Assembly (NCBI RefSeq): GCF_900108185.1
Contig: NZ_FNVA01000005.1
Location: 310,001 to 374,000, forward strand
Source of the DNA: Bryocella elongata
GTDB lineage: Bacteria; Acidobacteriota; Terriglobia; Terriglobales; Acidobacteriaceae
Reading direction: 5' to 3'
DNA length: 64,000 nucleotides
Positions within the stretch are counted from its first letter, which is position 1; every line of letters starts with the position of its first letter. Shown piece by piece: positions 45,404-55,764 of the stretch. The position numbers were made by a program, and so were the translations under genes. The notes beneath the pieces were generated by a model. That model made no database searches and was not told the DNA's origin. It saw nothing but the letters and a program-made list of their open reading frames with translations.

Positions 45404-46474
45404 ATGATGTCCACCACGGTGGCTGGAAACGAAAATGTAGCACCGGAGGTGATCCATAGCTGCCCCAGCTGCAGTCACTGGCTGCCCGACGGCACCCTCA
45501 CCTGCCCGGATTGCCAAACCCTGACCTACGGTGCACACCTCTCGCAGGTCGCCGCACAGGCCCAGCAGCTGGAGCAGGAGCAGAAGTGGGCGGAAGCCCG
45601 CGCGCGCTGGAAGGAAACCCTTCCCTGGCTCCCGGAGGACACCCGGCAGGCTGCCAGCATCCGCGAACACATCGTACAGATCGACCGCAGGCTCGCCGCA
45701 CAGGAGGACCAGAAGGCCAGGTGGACCAAGCGTCTTGGGCCCTTTGCTCCTATCGCGTTGTTCCTCATCAAGGCCAAGAGCTGGCTCTTCCTGCTCTTCA
45801 AGGCCAAGTTCCTCCTGAGCTTCCTCGCCTACTTCGGTATCTACTGGGCTCTCTTTGGCTGGGCGTTCGCGTTGGCTCTCGTGCTCACCGTCACGCTGCA
45901 TGAGATGGGCCACTACATCGCGGTCAAGCGTCGCGGCCTGCCCGTCGACCTCCCCGTCTTCCTGCCCGGCTTTGGCGCCTACGTTCGCTGGTACGCCTCA
46001 GGCGTCTCTCGCGAGGACCTCGGCATCATCGCTCTCGCCGGACCGATGATGGGCCTCGCTGTCGCGCTGATCGCCTACGGGATCTTCGTCGTCATGCCTT
46101 CCCACCCGCCGTTCTTCCACCTGATGGCGTATCTGGGAGCCTGGATCAACCTGCTCAACCTGTTTCCGGTAGCGTTCATCGTGGCCTTCGACGGAGCCCA
46201 GGCTACCATCGCTCTCACCCGCATGCAGCGCATCCTGGTCGCCGCGACCTGTCTGTTGTTCTTCGGCCTCACCGTCAGCATGAACATAGACGCCAATCCC
46301 ATGGGCCCAAACACCCATTGGATCTTCCTCGTTCTTGCTGTTGGAATGGGCTGGCGGGCGCTCGGCCGCGATGTTGCCGAAGAGGGAACCCCGAGCAGGA
46401 TCTTCGTGATCTTCCAGGTGCTCATCATTGCGCTGGGGGCGCTGCTGATGCGCTCGCAGGTTCCGGGAATGTAA
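45404..46474 (+). CDS. Site-2-protease family (M50) metalloprotease with N-terminal zinc ribbon
   Basis: The 356-residue protein begins with a zinc ribbon (Cys20, Cys23, Cys34, Cys37). An Ala/Gln/Glu-rich helical region (45-110, tetratricopeptide-like) follows. The membrane protease core has HEMGH at 166-170 in the first core helix and NLFPV...FDGAQ (about 252-265) as the third ligand helix. M50 enzymes cleave substrates within membranes in signalling pathways. AGAGG sits 6 nt before ATG 45404; the longer open frame upstream overlaps the methyltransferase gene. Confidence 0.87.
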   Translation: MMSTTVAGNENVAPEVIHSCPSCSHWLPDGTLTCPDCQTLTYGAHLSQVAAQAQQLEQEQKWAEARARWKETLPWLPEDTRQAASIREHIVQIDRRLAAQEDQKARWTKRLGPFAPIALFLIKAKSWLFLLFKAKFLLSFLAYFGIYWALFGWAFALALVLTVTLHEMGHYIAVKRRGLPVDLPVFLPGFGAYVRWYASGVSREDLGIIALAGPMMGLAVALIAYGIFVVMPSHPPFFHLMAYLGAWINLLNLFPVAFIVAFDGAQATIALTRMQRILVAATCLLFFGLTVSMNIDANPMGPNTHWIFLVLAVGMGWRALGRDVAEEGTPSRIFVIFQVLIIALGALLMRSQVPGM

Positions 46475-46560
46475 GAGCAGGGATCAGGGCACAGGTATTG
46501 GGGATTACAAGTCTTGCGAGCGCGCCGCGACAGTCCCTCATCCCTTATCCCTCACTCTTC
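46475..46560. repeat. AGGGATN heptad arrays at the M50/purN convergent junction
   Basis: On plus, CAGGGATCAGGG-type units begin 3 nt after the M50 stop. On minus, AGGGATA, AGGGATG and AGGGACT run across the purN stop codon (46545-46547). Both sides use the same AGGGATN word as the array at 3465, in inverted orientation, so the two 3' ends can partly pair. Confidence 0.75.
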
Positions 46561-47189
46561 AGATATCTCCGCCCCACAACCTCGTACTCTCCGCTGACGA
46601 CCCGCGCGATCGCTTCGACATACGCTTGATGCTCTTCCCGCAGCACGCGTGCTGAGAGTGTGTCTTCGGTGTCTTCCGGCAGGATCTCGCAGGTCCGCTG
46701 CAGCACAATCACGCCGCCGTCCATCACCTCGTTCACAAAGTGCACGGTGCAGCCTGTCACCTGCGCGCCATACTCCAGCGCCTGCCGCTGAGCATGCAGC
46801 CCGGCGAAGGCCGGCAGCAGGGACGGGTGGATGTTCAACATCCGCGAACCCCAGCGCTGCGTGAACTCCGCCGACAACAGCCGCATGTACCCTGCGAGGC
46901 AGACGAGGTCGACGCGGAACTTCTCCAGCAGCGCCGTCACGGCCTGCTCGTGCTCCGCGCGGGATCGCCCTTTGCTCTCCAGCGCGACCGCAGGAACCCC
47001 CGCACCACGGGCAGCTTCAATCCCACCGGCGCCGGCAATGTTGGAGATGACGACAGCGATCTCGCAGCCGGGCAAACGGCCTTCCTGTACCGCGCGGAGA
47101 ATGGCCATCGCATTGGAGCCGCGACCGCTGATCAGGATGCCAATACGAGTGCCGTTGCGGGTGCTGTCTGGAGAGGTCGTCAAACTCAT
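46545..47189 (-). CDS. purN: Phosphoribosylglycinamide formyltransferase
   Basis: The 214-residue protein has the GART fold. RIGILISGRGSNAMAIL binds the substrate phosphate, VCLAGYMRLL follows, and NIHPSLLPAFAGLHAQ with a later TVHFVNEVMDGG supplies the catalytic Asn/His/Asp. It transfers the formyl group of 10-formyl-tetrahydrofolate to GAR in purine synthesis. It follows purM by 24 nt on the same strand. The C-terminal LKSEG and the stop codon lie inside the heptad repeat. Confidence 0.95.
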   Translation of the reverse strand: MSLTTSPDSTRNGTRIGILISGRGSNAMAILRAVQEGRLPGCEIAVVISNIAGAGGIEAARGAGVPAVALESKGRSRAEHEQAVTALLEKFRVDLVCLAGYMRLLSAEFTQRWGSRMLNIHPSLLPAFAGLHAQRQALEYGAQVTGCTVHFVNEVMDGGVIVLQRTCEILPEDTEDTLSARVLREEHQAYVEAIARVVSGEYEVVGRRYLKSEG

Positions 47190-47213
47190 CCCTTCAAGGG
47201 TAGCAGCGCCTTC

Positions 47214-48305
47214 CTACACGTACAGCACCCTGCGCTGTGGCGCGCGCACCACGCGACCCAGGATCCAGCTGCGCTCGTTGATCCGGTGCAGCACGGCCCG
47301 GGCCTTGGGGAGCAGCGCCGGAGGCACAAACGCGACCAGCCCCACACCCATGTTGAATGCCCGCAGCATGTCCTGTTGATCGATCTCCGTCAGGTCCCGC
47401 AGATGCTGAAAGAGCGGCGGAACCTCCCAGCTGGAGAGATCGACATGCGCTGCGAGTCCCCGGGGCAATGCCCGGGGAAGGCTGTCCGTCACGCCCCCCG
47501 AGGTGATGTGCGCGAATCCGTGTGCGCACTCCGCCTGCAGCAGCTTGCGGATCGGCGCCAGGTAGCTGCGATGCGGCCGCAGCAACGCTGCACCCACCTT
47601 GTCCTGCAGCGCGTTCACATACTGCTCGATGTGGTATCGCCCGACCTCCAGCAGCCCCTGGCGGGCGCGATCGAAGCCTGTGTTGTGCAGGCCGTTCGAA
47701 GGCAGCGCGAGCATCAGGTCGCCGTCCTGGATGTGATCCGGCTCCAGCAGCCGCGCGCGGCTCACGACGCCGGTCAGGAAGCCGGCCAGCTCGTACTCCG
47801 TCTCGCGCAGCAGCCCGGGACGCTCTGCGGTATCGCCGCCCAGCAACGCGCAGCCGTTGGCTTTGCAGGAGTCCACCAGCCCGCTGATCACCTGCTCGAC
47901 CACCTGCGGATCAAGCCGCCCGGCAGCGAAGTAGTCCATGAAGTAGAGCGGCGTGGCGCCCTGGACCGCGACGTCATTGACGCAGTGATTCACCAGGTCC
48001 GCGCCCAGCACGCCATGCAGCCCCATCTGCGCGGCGAACTCCAGCTTGGGGCCGATGCTCGCGGATGACGCGACAAGGATCGGCTCGGGATAGCGCTCGG
48101 CATCCAGCGCATACAGGCCGGAGTAGCCGCCCAGCTCGCTCAGCACCTGCTTGTTGAAGGTACGGCGGGCGAGGCCCTTGATGCGGTCGTTGGACTGGAT
48201 ATACCTGTCGCCCAACCAGGTGGCGCGCGCTGCCCGTTCTTCTTCCTCGCTCAAAGGCGTGGTTGGAGGATTGGCATCTGCGGGAAACCTGCTCACAACA
48301 ACCAC
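47214..48305 (-). CDS. purM: Phosphoribosylformylglycinamidine cyclo-ligase, divergent
   Basis: The ~363-residue protein aligns with PurM over most of its length: [50 protein letters not shown] and GVGLVAFVP. However, the ATP-site loop that is DGVGTK in most PurM proteins reads SSASIGPK (residues 80-87), and the GGETAEMPG motif reads GGDTAERPG (156-164). The N-terminus is also atypical. It precedes purN, which supports a real purM role. The start may be GTG 48305 or the GTG three codons later. Confidence 0.85.
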   Translation of the reverse strand: MVVVSRFPADANPPTTPLSEEEERAARATWLGDRYIQSNDRIKGLARRTFNKQVLSELGGYSGLYALDAERYPEPILVASSASIGPKLEFAAQMGLHGVLGADLVNHCVNDVAVQGATPLYFMDYFAAGRLDPQVVEQVISGLVDSCKANGCALLGGDTAERPGLLRETEYELAGFLTGVVSRARLLEPDHIQDGDLMLALPSNGLHNTGFDRARQGLLEVGRYHIEQYVNALQDKVGAALLRPHRSYLAPIRKLLQAECAHGFAHITSGGVTDSLPRALPRGLAAHVDLSSWEVPPLFQHLRDLTEIDQQDMLRAFNMGVGLVAFVPPALLPKARAVLHRINERSWILGRVVRAPQRRVLYV

Positions 48306-48370
48306 CTTACTGCGAAGGGTTCAGTGCCTGGCTTCACGGGAAGTGTACCAGCCGCTCTTATACTTACGGC

Positions 48371-49693
<1,323 letters not shown>

Positions 49694-49705
49694 CAGCGTC
49701 CCTTA

Positions 49706-49760
49706 CCTGAAGGCCTCGCCCCTCTACAGAAAGATGCTGTAGAGGGGCGAGGCCATCAGG
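49706..49760. terminator. Long hairpin (24-bp arms) between hemL and the MFS gene
   Basis: The inner stem is 18 perfect pairs (49712-49729 with 49737-49754) around a 7-nt loop. After one A-A mismatch another 5 pairs follow (49706-49710 with 49756-49760). There is no clear U-tract on either side. It lies in the convergent gap and may terminate both genes or be a small mobile palindrome. Confidence 0.75.
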
Positions 49761-49800
49761 TCACGAGGAATGCGGCTGCAACGAACAGCAAACAGCCCGC

Positions 49801-51153
49801 TCAAGCCGCGTGCGGCTCGGGTTCCATCCACAGCTTGCCTGCGATCACCAGGGCGACCAGCATTCCCGTGCAGATGGCGAAGACGCTGCGCACGCTGGTG
49901 TGGTCCGCCAGGATGCCCGAGAGCAGCAAACCGGCAATCTGCGCCGAGAAGATCGCCGACATCGTCGTTGACCCCACGCGGCCCATCAGTGCCTGCGGTG
50001 TCTCCTGCTGAATCAGCGTCTGCGATGGCACAATGATGCCCGCGCAGGAGAAGCCGATGAGGAAGCAGCCGAAGACCGTGATCGCAATCGGCACACCGAC
50101 GTGGAGCACCGTGAAGCCGGCAATCGGCGCCAGCGCCAGCAGCAGTGTGCCGAGCGCGATGCCGCCCAGCCCGAGGTACACCTGTGTGGTATTCGCAATC
50201 CGCTTTGCAAAGGCGTTCAGCGCATTCACGCCGATCAGCAGGCCGATGCCGATCGCCGCGCTGGTGATGCCGAAGGTGTTCGTCGAAGCACGCAGCGTAT
50301 CGCGCACATAGATCGCGATCAGCGGACCGAAGCAGCCCATCACGAACATGCCCGCGGCCAGCGCTACGATCACAAACAGCAGCGCCGCGTGGTGAAAGAT
50401 GAACCCCGCGCCCACCTTCATGTCCTCGAGGATGCTACCCACCTTCGACTTCGGCGCGGCTCCCTCTGCTGCCGGTACCGCGGGCCTCTTCGGGATCGTC
50501 AGCGCGATCGATGCAATCAACGAACCGGACGCGAGAAAGCTCGCTGCATCGAGGCCATAGCAGAGCCGCGGCGTCGTGTAATGAACCAGCGTCGTCGCGA
50601 TGGGGCCGCCGATGATGCGCATGATGAACATGACCTGCTGCATCAGCGCATTGGCCGAGCGCAGGCCGTGCATCGGCACCACCGAACGCAGCGCCACGCC
50701 CTGCGCCGGCGAGAAGAAGCTCGAAAAGATGCTGATCGTCGCCATCACGATGTAGAACCCCGTGATGCTGTGCACGAAGAACAGCAGCAGGCACAGGCAG
50801 GCGCGGATGTAGTCACTGCCTACGAGCGTCAGCTTTACCGGCCAGCGATCGACAAACACGCCTGAGATGACGCCCAGCACAGCGATCGGCAGCAGGTAGG
50901 CAATGTTCAGGCCCGTCACCTGCTGCGGCGTTGCATGCATCTGGAACGTCATGATGGTGATGATCGCGAACAGCGCAAGGAAGTCGCCGAAGACGCTGAC
51001 GATCTGGGCGTACCAGAGTCGCCGCAGCGGAGCGATCTGCAGCACGGCATTCATCGATAGCGGCTCCGCCGGGGCGGTCGGCTGCGGAATCGGTATAGCT
51101 TCTGTGGCCTCGACGGTCTCGTCGAAGACAGGATTCTGGCTCTGTTCTTCCAT
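49801..51153 (-). CDS. MFS transporter
   Basis: The 450-residue protein has about 12 helices after a polar 35-residue N-terminus. RRLWYAQIVSVFGDFLALFAI and VDRWPVKLTLVGSDYIRA are typical of the MFS groups related to enterobactin exporter-like and macrolide-exporter-like carriers. QEVTPQALMGRVG-like QQETPQALMGRVGS in the second half fits the same group. The substrate is unknown. It lies downstream of pyrR, separated by a strong terminator. Confidence 0.87.
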   Translation of the reverse strand: MEEQSQNPVFDETVEATEAIPIPQPTAPAEPLSMNAVLQIAPLRRLWYAQIVSVFGDFLALFAIITIMTFQMHATPQQVTGLNIAYLLPIAVLGVISGVFVDRWPVKLTLVGSDYIRACLCLLLFFVHSITGFYIVMATISIFSSFFSPAQGVALRSVVPMHGLRSANALMQQVMFIMRIIGGPIATTLVHYTTPRLCYGLDAASFLASGSLIASIALTIPKRPAVPAAEGAAPKSKVGSILEDMKVGAGFIFHHAALLFVIVALAAGMFVMGCFGPLIAIYVRDTLRASTNTFGITSAAIGIGLLIGVNALNAFAKRIANTTQVYLGLGGIALGTLLLALAPIAGFTVLHVGVPIAITVFGCFLIGFSCAGIIVPSQTLIQQETPQALMGRVGSTTMSAIFSAQIAGLLLSGILADHTSVRSVFAICTGMLVALVIAGKLWMEPEPHAA

Positions 51154-51206
51154 GGTCAGAACTTTCTGGATGAATGGGGTGAAGGAATGGTAGCAGCTAA
51201 AAAGGG

Positions 51207-51240
51207 AAGGCCCTCCACGCTGGTCTGCGTGGAGGGCCTT
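51207..51240 (-). terminator. Intrinsic terminator after pyrR
   Basis: A 14-bp perfect stem (51207-51220 with 51227-51240) has a 6-nt loop. On the minus strand it is followed by CCCTTTTTAG. It lies 25 nt after the pyrR stop and isolates pyrR from the MFS gene. Confidence 0.88.
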
Positions 51241-51264
51241 CGCCTGATAGGGAAGGGAAGCGAT

Positions 51265-51852
51265 CTAGTCGATCAGCTCCACGAGGATCACCTGTTCGTC
51301 GTTGTCTACTTCCCGAAGCTTCACCTCGATAATCTCGCGGCGGCTTGTAGGGACGGTGCGGCCAATAAATCGGGCCTCAATGGGAAGTTCGCGGTGGCCG
51401 CGGTCGATCAGCACCAGCAGTTGCACGCTCTTGGGGCGGCCGTGGTCGAACAGCGCATCCAGCGCCGCGCGAATCGTGCGGCCCGTGTACAGCACATCGT
51501 CCATCAGGATGATGTCCTTGCCGTTGACATCGAAGCCCAGCTCGCTCTGCGTCACGGTCGGCCGCGGGCCTGCGGTCGACAGATCGTCGCGGTAGAAGCT
51601 GATATCCAGCGTGCCCGTTGGAACCGGGGTCTTCTCAATCTTTTCGATGAGCGTACCGATGCGCGCCGCCAGCGGCACGCCGCGGCGCTTGATGCCGACG
51701 AGCCCAAGGTTCGAGGCTCCGTTGTTGCGCTCCACAATTTCATGGGCCAGACGAACGAGCGTGCGCTCAATCTCGGAGGCGGACATCAGGCGGCCCTTCT
51801 CGCGAAGGCGGGGCGAACGGCTCTCAGGCGTGGCGGAGGTTACTTCACTCAT
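51265..51852 (-). CDS. pyrR: Bifunctional pyrimidine operon regulator / uracil phosphoribosyltransferase
   Basis: The 195-residue protein closely follows the Bacillus PyrR pattern: LVRLAHEIVERN, LGLVGIKRRGVPLA, the PRPP loop IILMDDVLYTGRTIRA (114-129) and VLIDRGHRELPIEA. PyrR binds pyr mRNA leaders in response to UMP and has weak UPRTase activity. No pyr biosynthesis genes or leader terminators are in the window, and a terminator follows at once, so here it stands alone. The ATG at 51852 has GGAG 5 nt upstream; the longer extension is rejected. Confidence 0.92.
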   Translation of the reverse strand: MSEVTSATPESRSPRLREKGRLMSASEIERTLVRLAHEIVERNNGASNLGLVGIKRRGVPLAARIGTLIEKIEKTPVPTGTLDISFYRDDLSTAGPRPTVTQSELGFDVNGKDIILMDDVLYTGRTIRAALDALFDHGRPKSVQLLVLIDRGHRELPIEARFIGRTVPTSRREIIEVKLREVDNDEQVILVELID

Positions 51853-51941
51853 GATGGCTCCGATCATAGCAGCGCTGCACCGTGGATTGGGTGATCTGCT
51901 GCACGGCACGGAAAGCGCCTGGCGTCGAATTTCGGCCAGAC

Positions 51942-52631
51942 CTAAAGTGCCGCCCGGCCCGGCGCGCGGGAGCGGGTATAGCCCGCCAGCGCTCCTGCTG
52001 CACTGATGACGCCCAGGAAGATCGCGATCATCAGCGCCGCACCGCACAGCATCATCCCGGCGCGGAACTCAGGAATATTCAGGAACGCCGTCGTCCCCGC
52101 GACATCCGGAGTGTGCTGCGCCGTCAGCTGGTCACGGAATTGCTGGATCTGCGTGCGGAAGGCGTCGTCAAAGGCCGAATCGCCGTGGCTGCGGACCCGC
52201 AGGATCAGCGAACTTATAGCCCCGATCGTCCCCGTCACCGCAGACACGATGATCCCGCACAACAGCCCGATCCGCGCGCCCAGCCCTGCCGTCACGCGGG
52301 CCTGCCGAAAGCGGCTCGTGTACAGCGACATGGCGATCGCCGGAGCGAACAGCGATAGGGGAAGCAGGAAACTGAAGAGGCCGAAGCATGCGCTCACCCC
52401 GGCAACCAGCTTCAGCATCGGCTGCCATTGGATGACCGTCGGATCCAGCTGCTGAGTCGCCGGAGTGGCAGCCCCATCCGCGCCGTCGGCTGGAGCCTGC
52501 TGCTGCTCGGCAACGTCCCGCAGCTCCTGGCTCAGCAAGACCTGCGGCGCTCCGCAATGAAAGCAGAACACCAGCGAAGACTCCTCGAGCTCGAGGTGGG
52601 TGTGGCAGCGGGGGCAGGTGCGGGCGATCAC
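51942..52631 (-). CDS. Zinc-ribbon membrane protein, unknown function
   Basis: The 229-residue protein has an N-terminal zinc ribbon (Cys6, Cys9, Cys23, Cys26) typical of small zinc_ribbon modules. A Gln/Ala-rich linker and then three to four membrane helices follow (about 75-100, 115-140 and 195-220). A soluble helical loop lies at 140-190. No named family was recognised. The start is GTG 52631. It sits between pyrR and a lipoprotein gene on the same strand. Confidence 0.7.
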   Translation of the reverse strand: MIARTCPRCHTHLELEESSLVFCFHCGAPQVLLSQELRDVAEQQQAPADGADGAATPATQQLDPTVIQWQPMLKLVAGVSACFGLFSFLLPLSLFAPAIAMSLYTSRFRQARVTAGLGARIGLLCGIIVSAVTGTIGAISSLILRVRSHGDSAFDDAFRTQIQQFRDQLTAQHTPDVAGTTAFLNIPEFRAGMMLCGAALMIAIFLGVISAAGALAGYTRSRAPGRAAL

Positions 52632-52721
52632 TCTTCACAGGGTAAGCGTGCGAAGGGCCGGGGGCAAACTGGCGTCCCGCGGCCCGAACCGCTTCGCAAG
52701 CCCTGCTGATCCCCGTGGAGG

Positions 52722-53327
52722 CTACTCCACGTCTTTCTTGTCGTGAATTACCGGCAGATCCAGCGCGACCAGCCCAATCTTGGTCTTGCCGCTCTTGTCT
52801 TCGACTCCCACCACGTGCTGGTGCTGCTGGCTACCGGCGCGAAGCTCCAGGTCGCCGGAGTCCATGTTCGACGAGGTGACGTGGTTCTTCTTGTCCTCAT
52901 CGCAGGTCAGGCCCTGCGCCGTGCGGGTGGGCTCGCCCAGTGTCGAATCCCCGCGGCAGGTGATCACGTCGCCGTACTTCGCCAGCTCCTTCTTGTAGAA
53001 GGCCAGCACCTTGTCCTGCGAGTCCGGCGTGATGAAAGTCGCGGCCTTCACCCCGAGGTGAAAGTCACCGAAGCTCATGTTGATATCCGCGGAACCGCTG
53101 TCCTTGTGGTCGCTTCCCGGGTCCTTGTAGGGCGTCGCGCCGGGATAGACCGCCAGTCCGATCGAGGTCGTGTCCGGCTTCTCGTCCGTGTTCACATGCA
53201 TCGAGCCGAACGGCGTGGCGATGCTGACGTTCTTCTTGTCGCCCTGCTCCTCGCTGCTCACACGGCAGCCGGTGGCGAGCGTAAGCATCAATGTGGCCGA
53301 GACAGCGGCGGCGAGGGTGATCTTCAT
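52722..53327 (-). CDS. Putative lipoprotein
   Basis: From ATG 53327 (GGAGG 5 nt upstream) the protein is 201 residues with a signal sequence and the lipobox-like TLATGC (Cys21). The mature part contains GLAVYPGATPYKDPGS, a stretch seen in small secreted proteins, and KVLAFYKKELAKYGDVITC. No family could be named. The stop codon lies within a 7-bp hairpin (52714-52731). The upstream 303 nt to tkt contain no other gene. Confidence 0.75.
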   Translation of the reverse strand: MKITLAAAVSATLMLTLATGCRVSSEEQGDKKNVSIATPFGSMHVNTDEKPDTTSIGLAVYPGATPYKDPGSDHKDSGSADINMSFGDFHLGVKAATFITPDSQDKVLAFYKKELAKYGDVITCRGDSTLGEPTRTAQGLTCDEDKKNHVTSSNMDSGDLELRAGSQQHQHVVGVEDKSGKTKIGLVALDLPVIHDKKDVE

Positions 53328-53630
53328 GGATCCTCCGTGGCGGAGACGCAGCTCCGCCAGACTGCTGGTGCAGATCAGCATACGACGGACTCTCCGTTTT
53401 GGTTCCACTGCAGGTTTCCAGCAGGCCGCCCACTGCGGTCTGAGCCCCTTGGTCCGGGCCGCCTTCGCCCTTCGTTCCCGCACCATCGTGGTATCGGCTG
53501 CCAACTCGGAAGAGATTCACGCCGCCGCAAAGAGGGCGAGTACACTAGAGCCACGGTTTGCGAGTGAGGTACGGGCCGCCCCGTCCGTGGTGCGGCTGCG
53601 GCTCGTGACATTTTTTCGTTGAGGATAGGA
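53328..53630. other. 303-base divergent gap between the lipoprotein gene and tkt
   Basis: The region must hold both promoters. An 8-bp hairpin (53338-53345 with 53352-53359) sits directly upstream of the lipoprotein ribosome site. Near 53541 TACACT follows TTCACG (53516) at 19-nt spacing, a weak promoter candidate for tkt. I see no gene. Confidence 0.4.
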
Positions 53631-55640
53631 ATGAGCGAACAGCATCAGGATGCTACGCCGCTGACAGCGGACGTCACGCAGTTGGCGATCAATACCCTCC
53701 GGCTTCTGGCCGTGGACCAGGTCCAGAAGGCCAACAGCGGCCACCCCGGCGCCCCCCTTGGCTGCGCCCCCATCGCCTACCTGCTGTACCACAAGTTTAT
53801 GAAGTACAACCCGACGGAGCCGAAGTGGAGCGATCGCGACCGCTTCGTGCTTTCGAACGGTCATGCTTCCGCGCTGCTCTATGGGTCGCTGCATCTGGCC
53901 GGCTATGACCTGCCGATGGAGCAGCTCAAGCAGTTCCGCCAGTGGGGTTCGCACACCCCCGGTCACCCGGAGTACGGTGAGACCGCCGGCGTCGAAGTCA
54001 CCACCGGTCCGCTCGGCCAGGGCTTTGCGATGGCCGTCGGCCTCGCGATCGCTGAAAAGCACCTCGGCGCGGTCTACAACAACGACAAGTACAAGGTCGT
54101 CGACCACTACACCTACGTCCTCTGCGGCGACGGCGATCTGATGGAAGGCGTCTCGCATGAGTCCGCTTCGCTGGCTGGCACCCTGCAGCTCGGCAAGCTC
54201 ATCGTGCTCTATGACGACAACCTCATCTCGCTCGATGGTCCCACCGACCTCAGCTACACCGAGGACGTCACCAAGCGCTTCGAAGGCTACGACTGGCACG
54301 TGCAGTTCGTCTCCGACGGCAACAACCTCGACGAGCTGAACCTCGCCATCGAGGCTGCGAAGATGGAGCGCACTCGCCCCTCGCTGATCCGCGTCCGCAC
54401 CGTTATCGGCTACGGCGCTCCCAAGGCCGGCACCAAGTCCGTGCACGGTGAGGCACTCGGCGTCGAAGGCACCAAGGCGACCAAGAAGTTCTTCGGCTTC
54501 GATCCCGAAGAGAGCTTCGCTGTTCCCGATGCCGCGCTGAAGGTCTGGCGTGAGGCTATCCCCAAGGGACAGAAGGCCCAGGCCGAGTGGCAGGTGCGCT
54601 TCGATGCCTACAAGGCTGAGTTCCCGGAGCTCGCCGCTCAGTACGAGCGCACCTTCGCACAGCAGCTTCCCGCAGGCTGGGAGTCCAAGGTTCCCACCTT
54701 CCCCGTCGAGAAGGCTGTGGCCACGCGTAACGCCGGCCAGGTCGTCCTCAACTCGGTGGGTGCGGTGCTGCCCGAGCTCTTCGGCGGCGCGGCCGATCTC
54801 ACCAGCTCCACCAAGACCATCTTCAAGGACTCTGGCAACTTCCACTCCGATGCCAAGGGCCGCAACGTCTTCTTCGGCGTGCGCGAGTTCGGCATGATGG
54901 CTGCGGTCAACGGCATGGCGGCGCACGGTGGCCTCATCCCGTTCGGCTCCACCTTCTTCACCTTCTCCGACTACTGCCGTTCGGCCCTCCGCATGGGCGG
55001 TCTGATGGGCGTGCACTCGCTGTACATCTTCACGCACGATTCGGTCGGCCTCGGCGAAGACGGTCCTACGCACCAGCCGATCGAGCACCTGATGAGCCTG
55101 CGCGCGATCCCGCAGCTGACCGACTTCCGTCCCGCGGACGCGAACGAGACGGCTGCCTGCTGGAAGCTCGCTCTCGAGCGCAAGCACGCCAGCTGGATGG
55201 CTCTGTCCCGACAGGATCTCCCGGTCCTCGATGCCGCGAAGTACAAGGTCTTCGAAGGCACTGCGAAGGGTGCTTACATCCTCGAGCAGGGCACGGACAT
55301 CGTCCTCGTCGCTACTGGCTCCGAAGTCGAACTGGTCATGAAGGCTGCTGAAGAGCTGAAGGGCGCAGGCATCAGCGCGACCGTCGTCTCCATGCCCAGC
55401 TTCAAGATCTTCGAGGAGCAGGATGAGGCCTACAAGGCGAGCATCTTCCCCAAGGGCACGCCGGTCGTTTCCGTCGAAGCTGGCGCCACGATGGGCTGGT
55501 ACAAGTACATCGCCGGCAACGGTGTGGCCATCGGTCTCGACCGCTTCGGCGCGTCGGCTCCCGGTCCCATCGCGCTGGAGAAGCTCGGCATCTCGGTCGC
55601 TCACGTCGTCGAAGCTGCCAAGGGGCTGGTCAAGAAGTAA
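53631..55640 (+). CDS. tkt: Transketolase
   Basis: The 669-residue thiamine diphosphate enzyme has ANSGHPGAPLG, LSNGHASALLYG, the ThDP-binding CGDGDLMEGVSHE and DDNLISLDG, and SVGLGEDGPTHQPIEH in the second half. It moves two-carbon units between sugars in the non-oxidative pentose phosphate pathway. The ATG at 53631 has GAGG upstream and is preferred over the one four codons earlier. It heads a block of sugar-phosphate genes and is followed by a strong terminator. Confidence 0.96.
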   Translation: MSEQHQDATPLTADVTQLAINTLRLLAVDQVQKANSGHPGAPLGCAPIAYLLYHKFMKYNPTEPKWSDRDRFVLSNGHASALLYGSLHLAGYDLPMEQLKQFRQWGSHTPGHPEYGETAGVEVTTGPLGQGFAMAVGLAIAEKHLGAVYNNDKYKVVDHYTYVLCGDGDLMEGVSHESASLAGTLQLGKLIVLYDDNLISLDGPTDLSYTEDVTKRFEGYDWHVQFVSDGNNLDELNLAIEAAKMERTRPSLIRVRTVIGYGAPKAGTKSVHGEALGVEGTKATKKFFGFDPEESFAVPDAALKVWREAIPKGQKAQAEWQVRFDAYKAEFPELAAQYERTFAQQLPAGWESKVPTFPVEKAVATRNAGQVVLNSVGAVLPELFGGAADLTSSTKTIFKDSGNFHSDAKGRNVFFGVREFGMMAAVNGMAAHGGLIPFGSTFFTFSDYCRSALRMGGLMGVHSLYIFTHDSVGLGEDGPTHQPIEHLMSLRAIPQLTDFRPADANETAACWKLALERKHASWMALSRQDLPVLDAAKYKVFEGTAKGAYILEQGTDIVLVATGSEVELVMKAAEELKGAGISATVVSMPSFKIFEEQDEAYKASIFPKGTPVVSVEAGATMGWYKYIAGNGVAIGLDRFGASAPGPIALEKLGISVAHVVEAAKGLVKK

Positions 55641-55654
55641 GCGAAGTCAACACG

Positions 55655-55687
55655 AAGGCCGGAGCGAGCGTTCGCTCCGGCCTTTTT
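55655..55687 (+). terminator. Intrinsic terminator after tkt
   Basis: A 13-bp perfect stem (55655-55667 with 55672-55684) has a 4-nt loop and runs into TTTTT. It is a strong rho-independent terminator, so tkt is probably transcribed apart from the next gene. Confidence 0.92.
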
Positions 55688-55764
55688 GCTTTTGCAATCA
55701 AGCTGGAACAACCAGCACGGTCCTCGCGTATCTGGCAGCAGATCCTGTCTTCCCGGAGCTGCGC

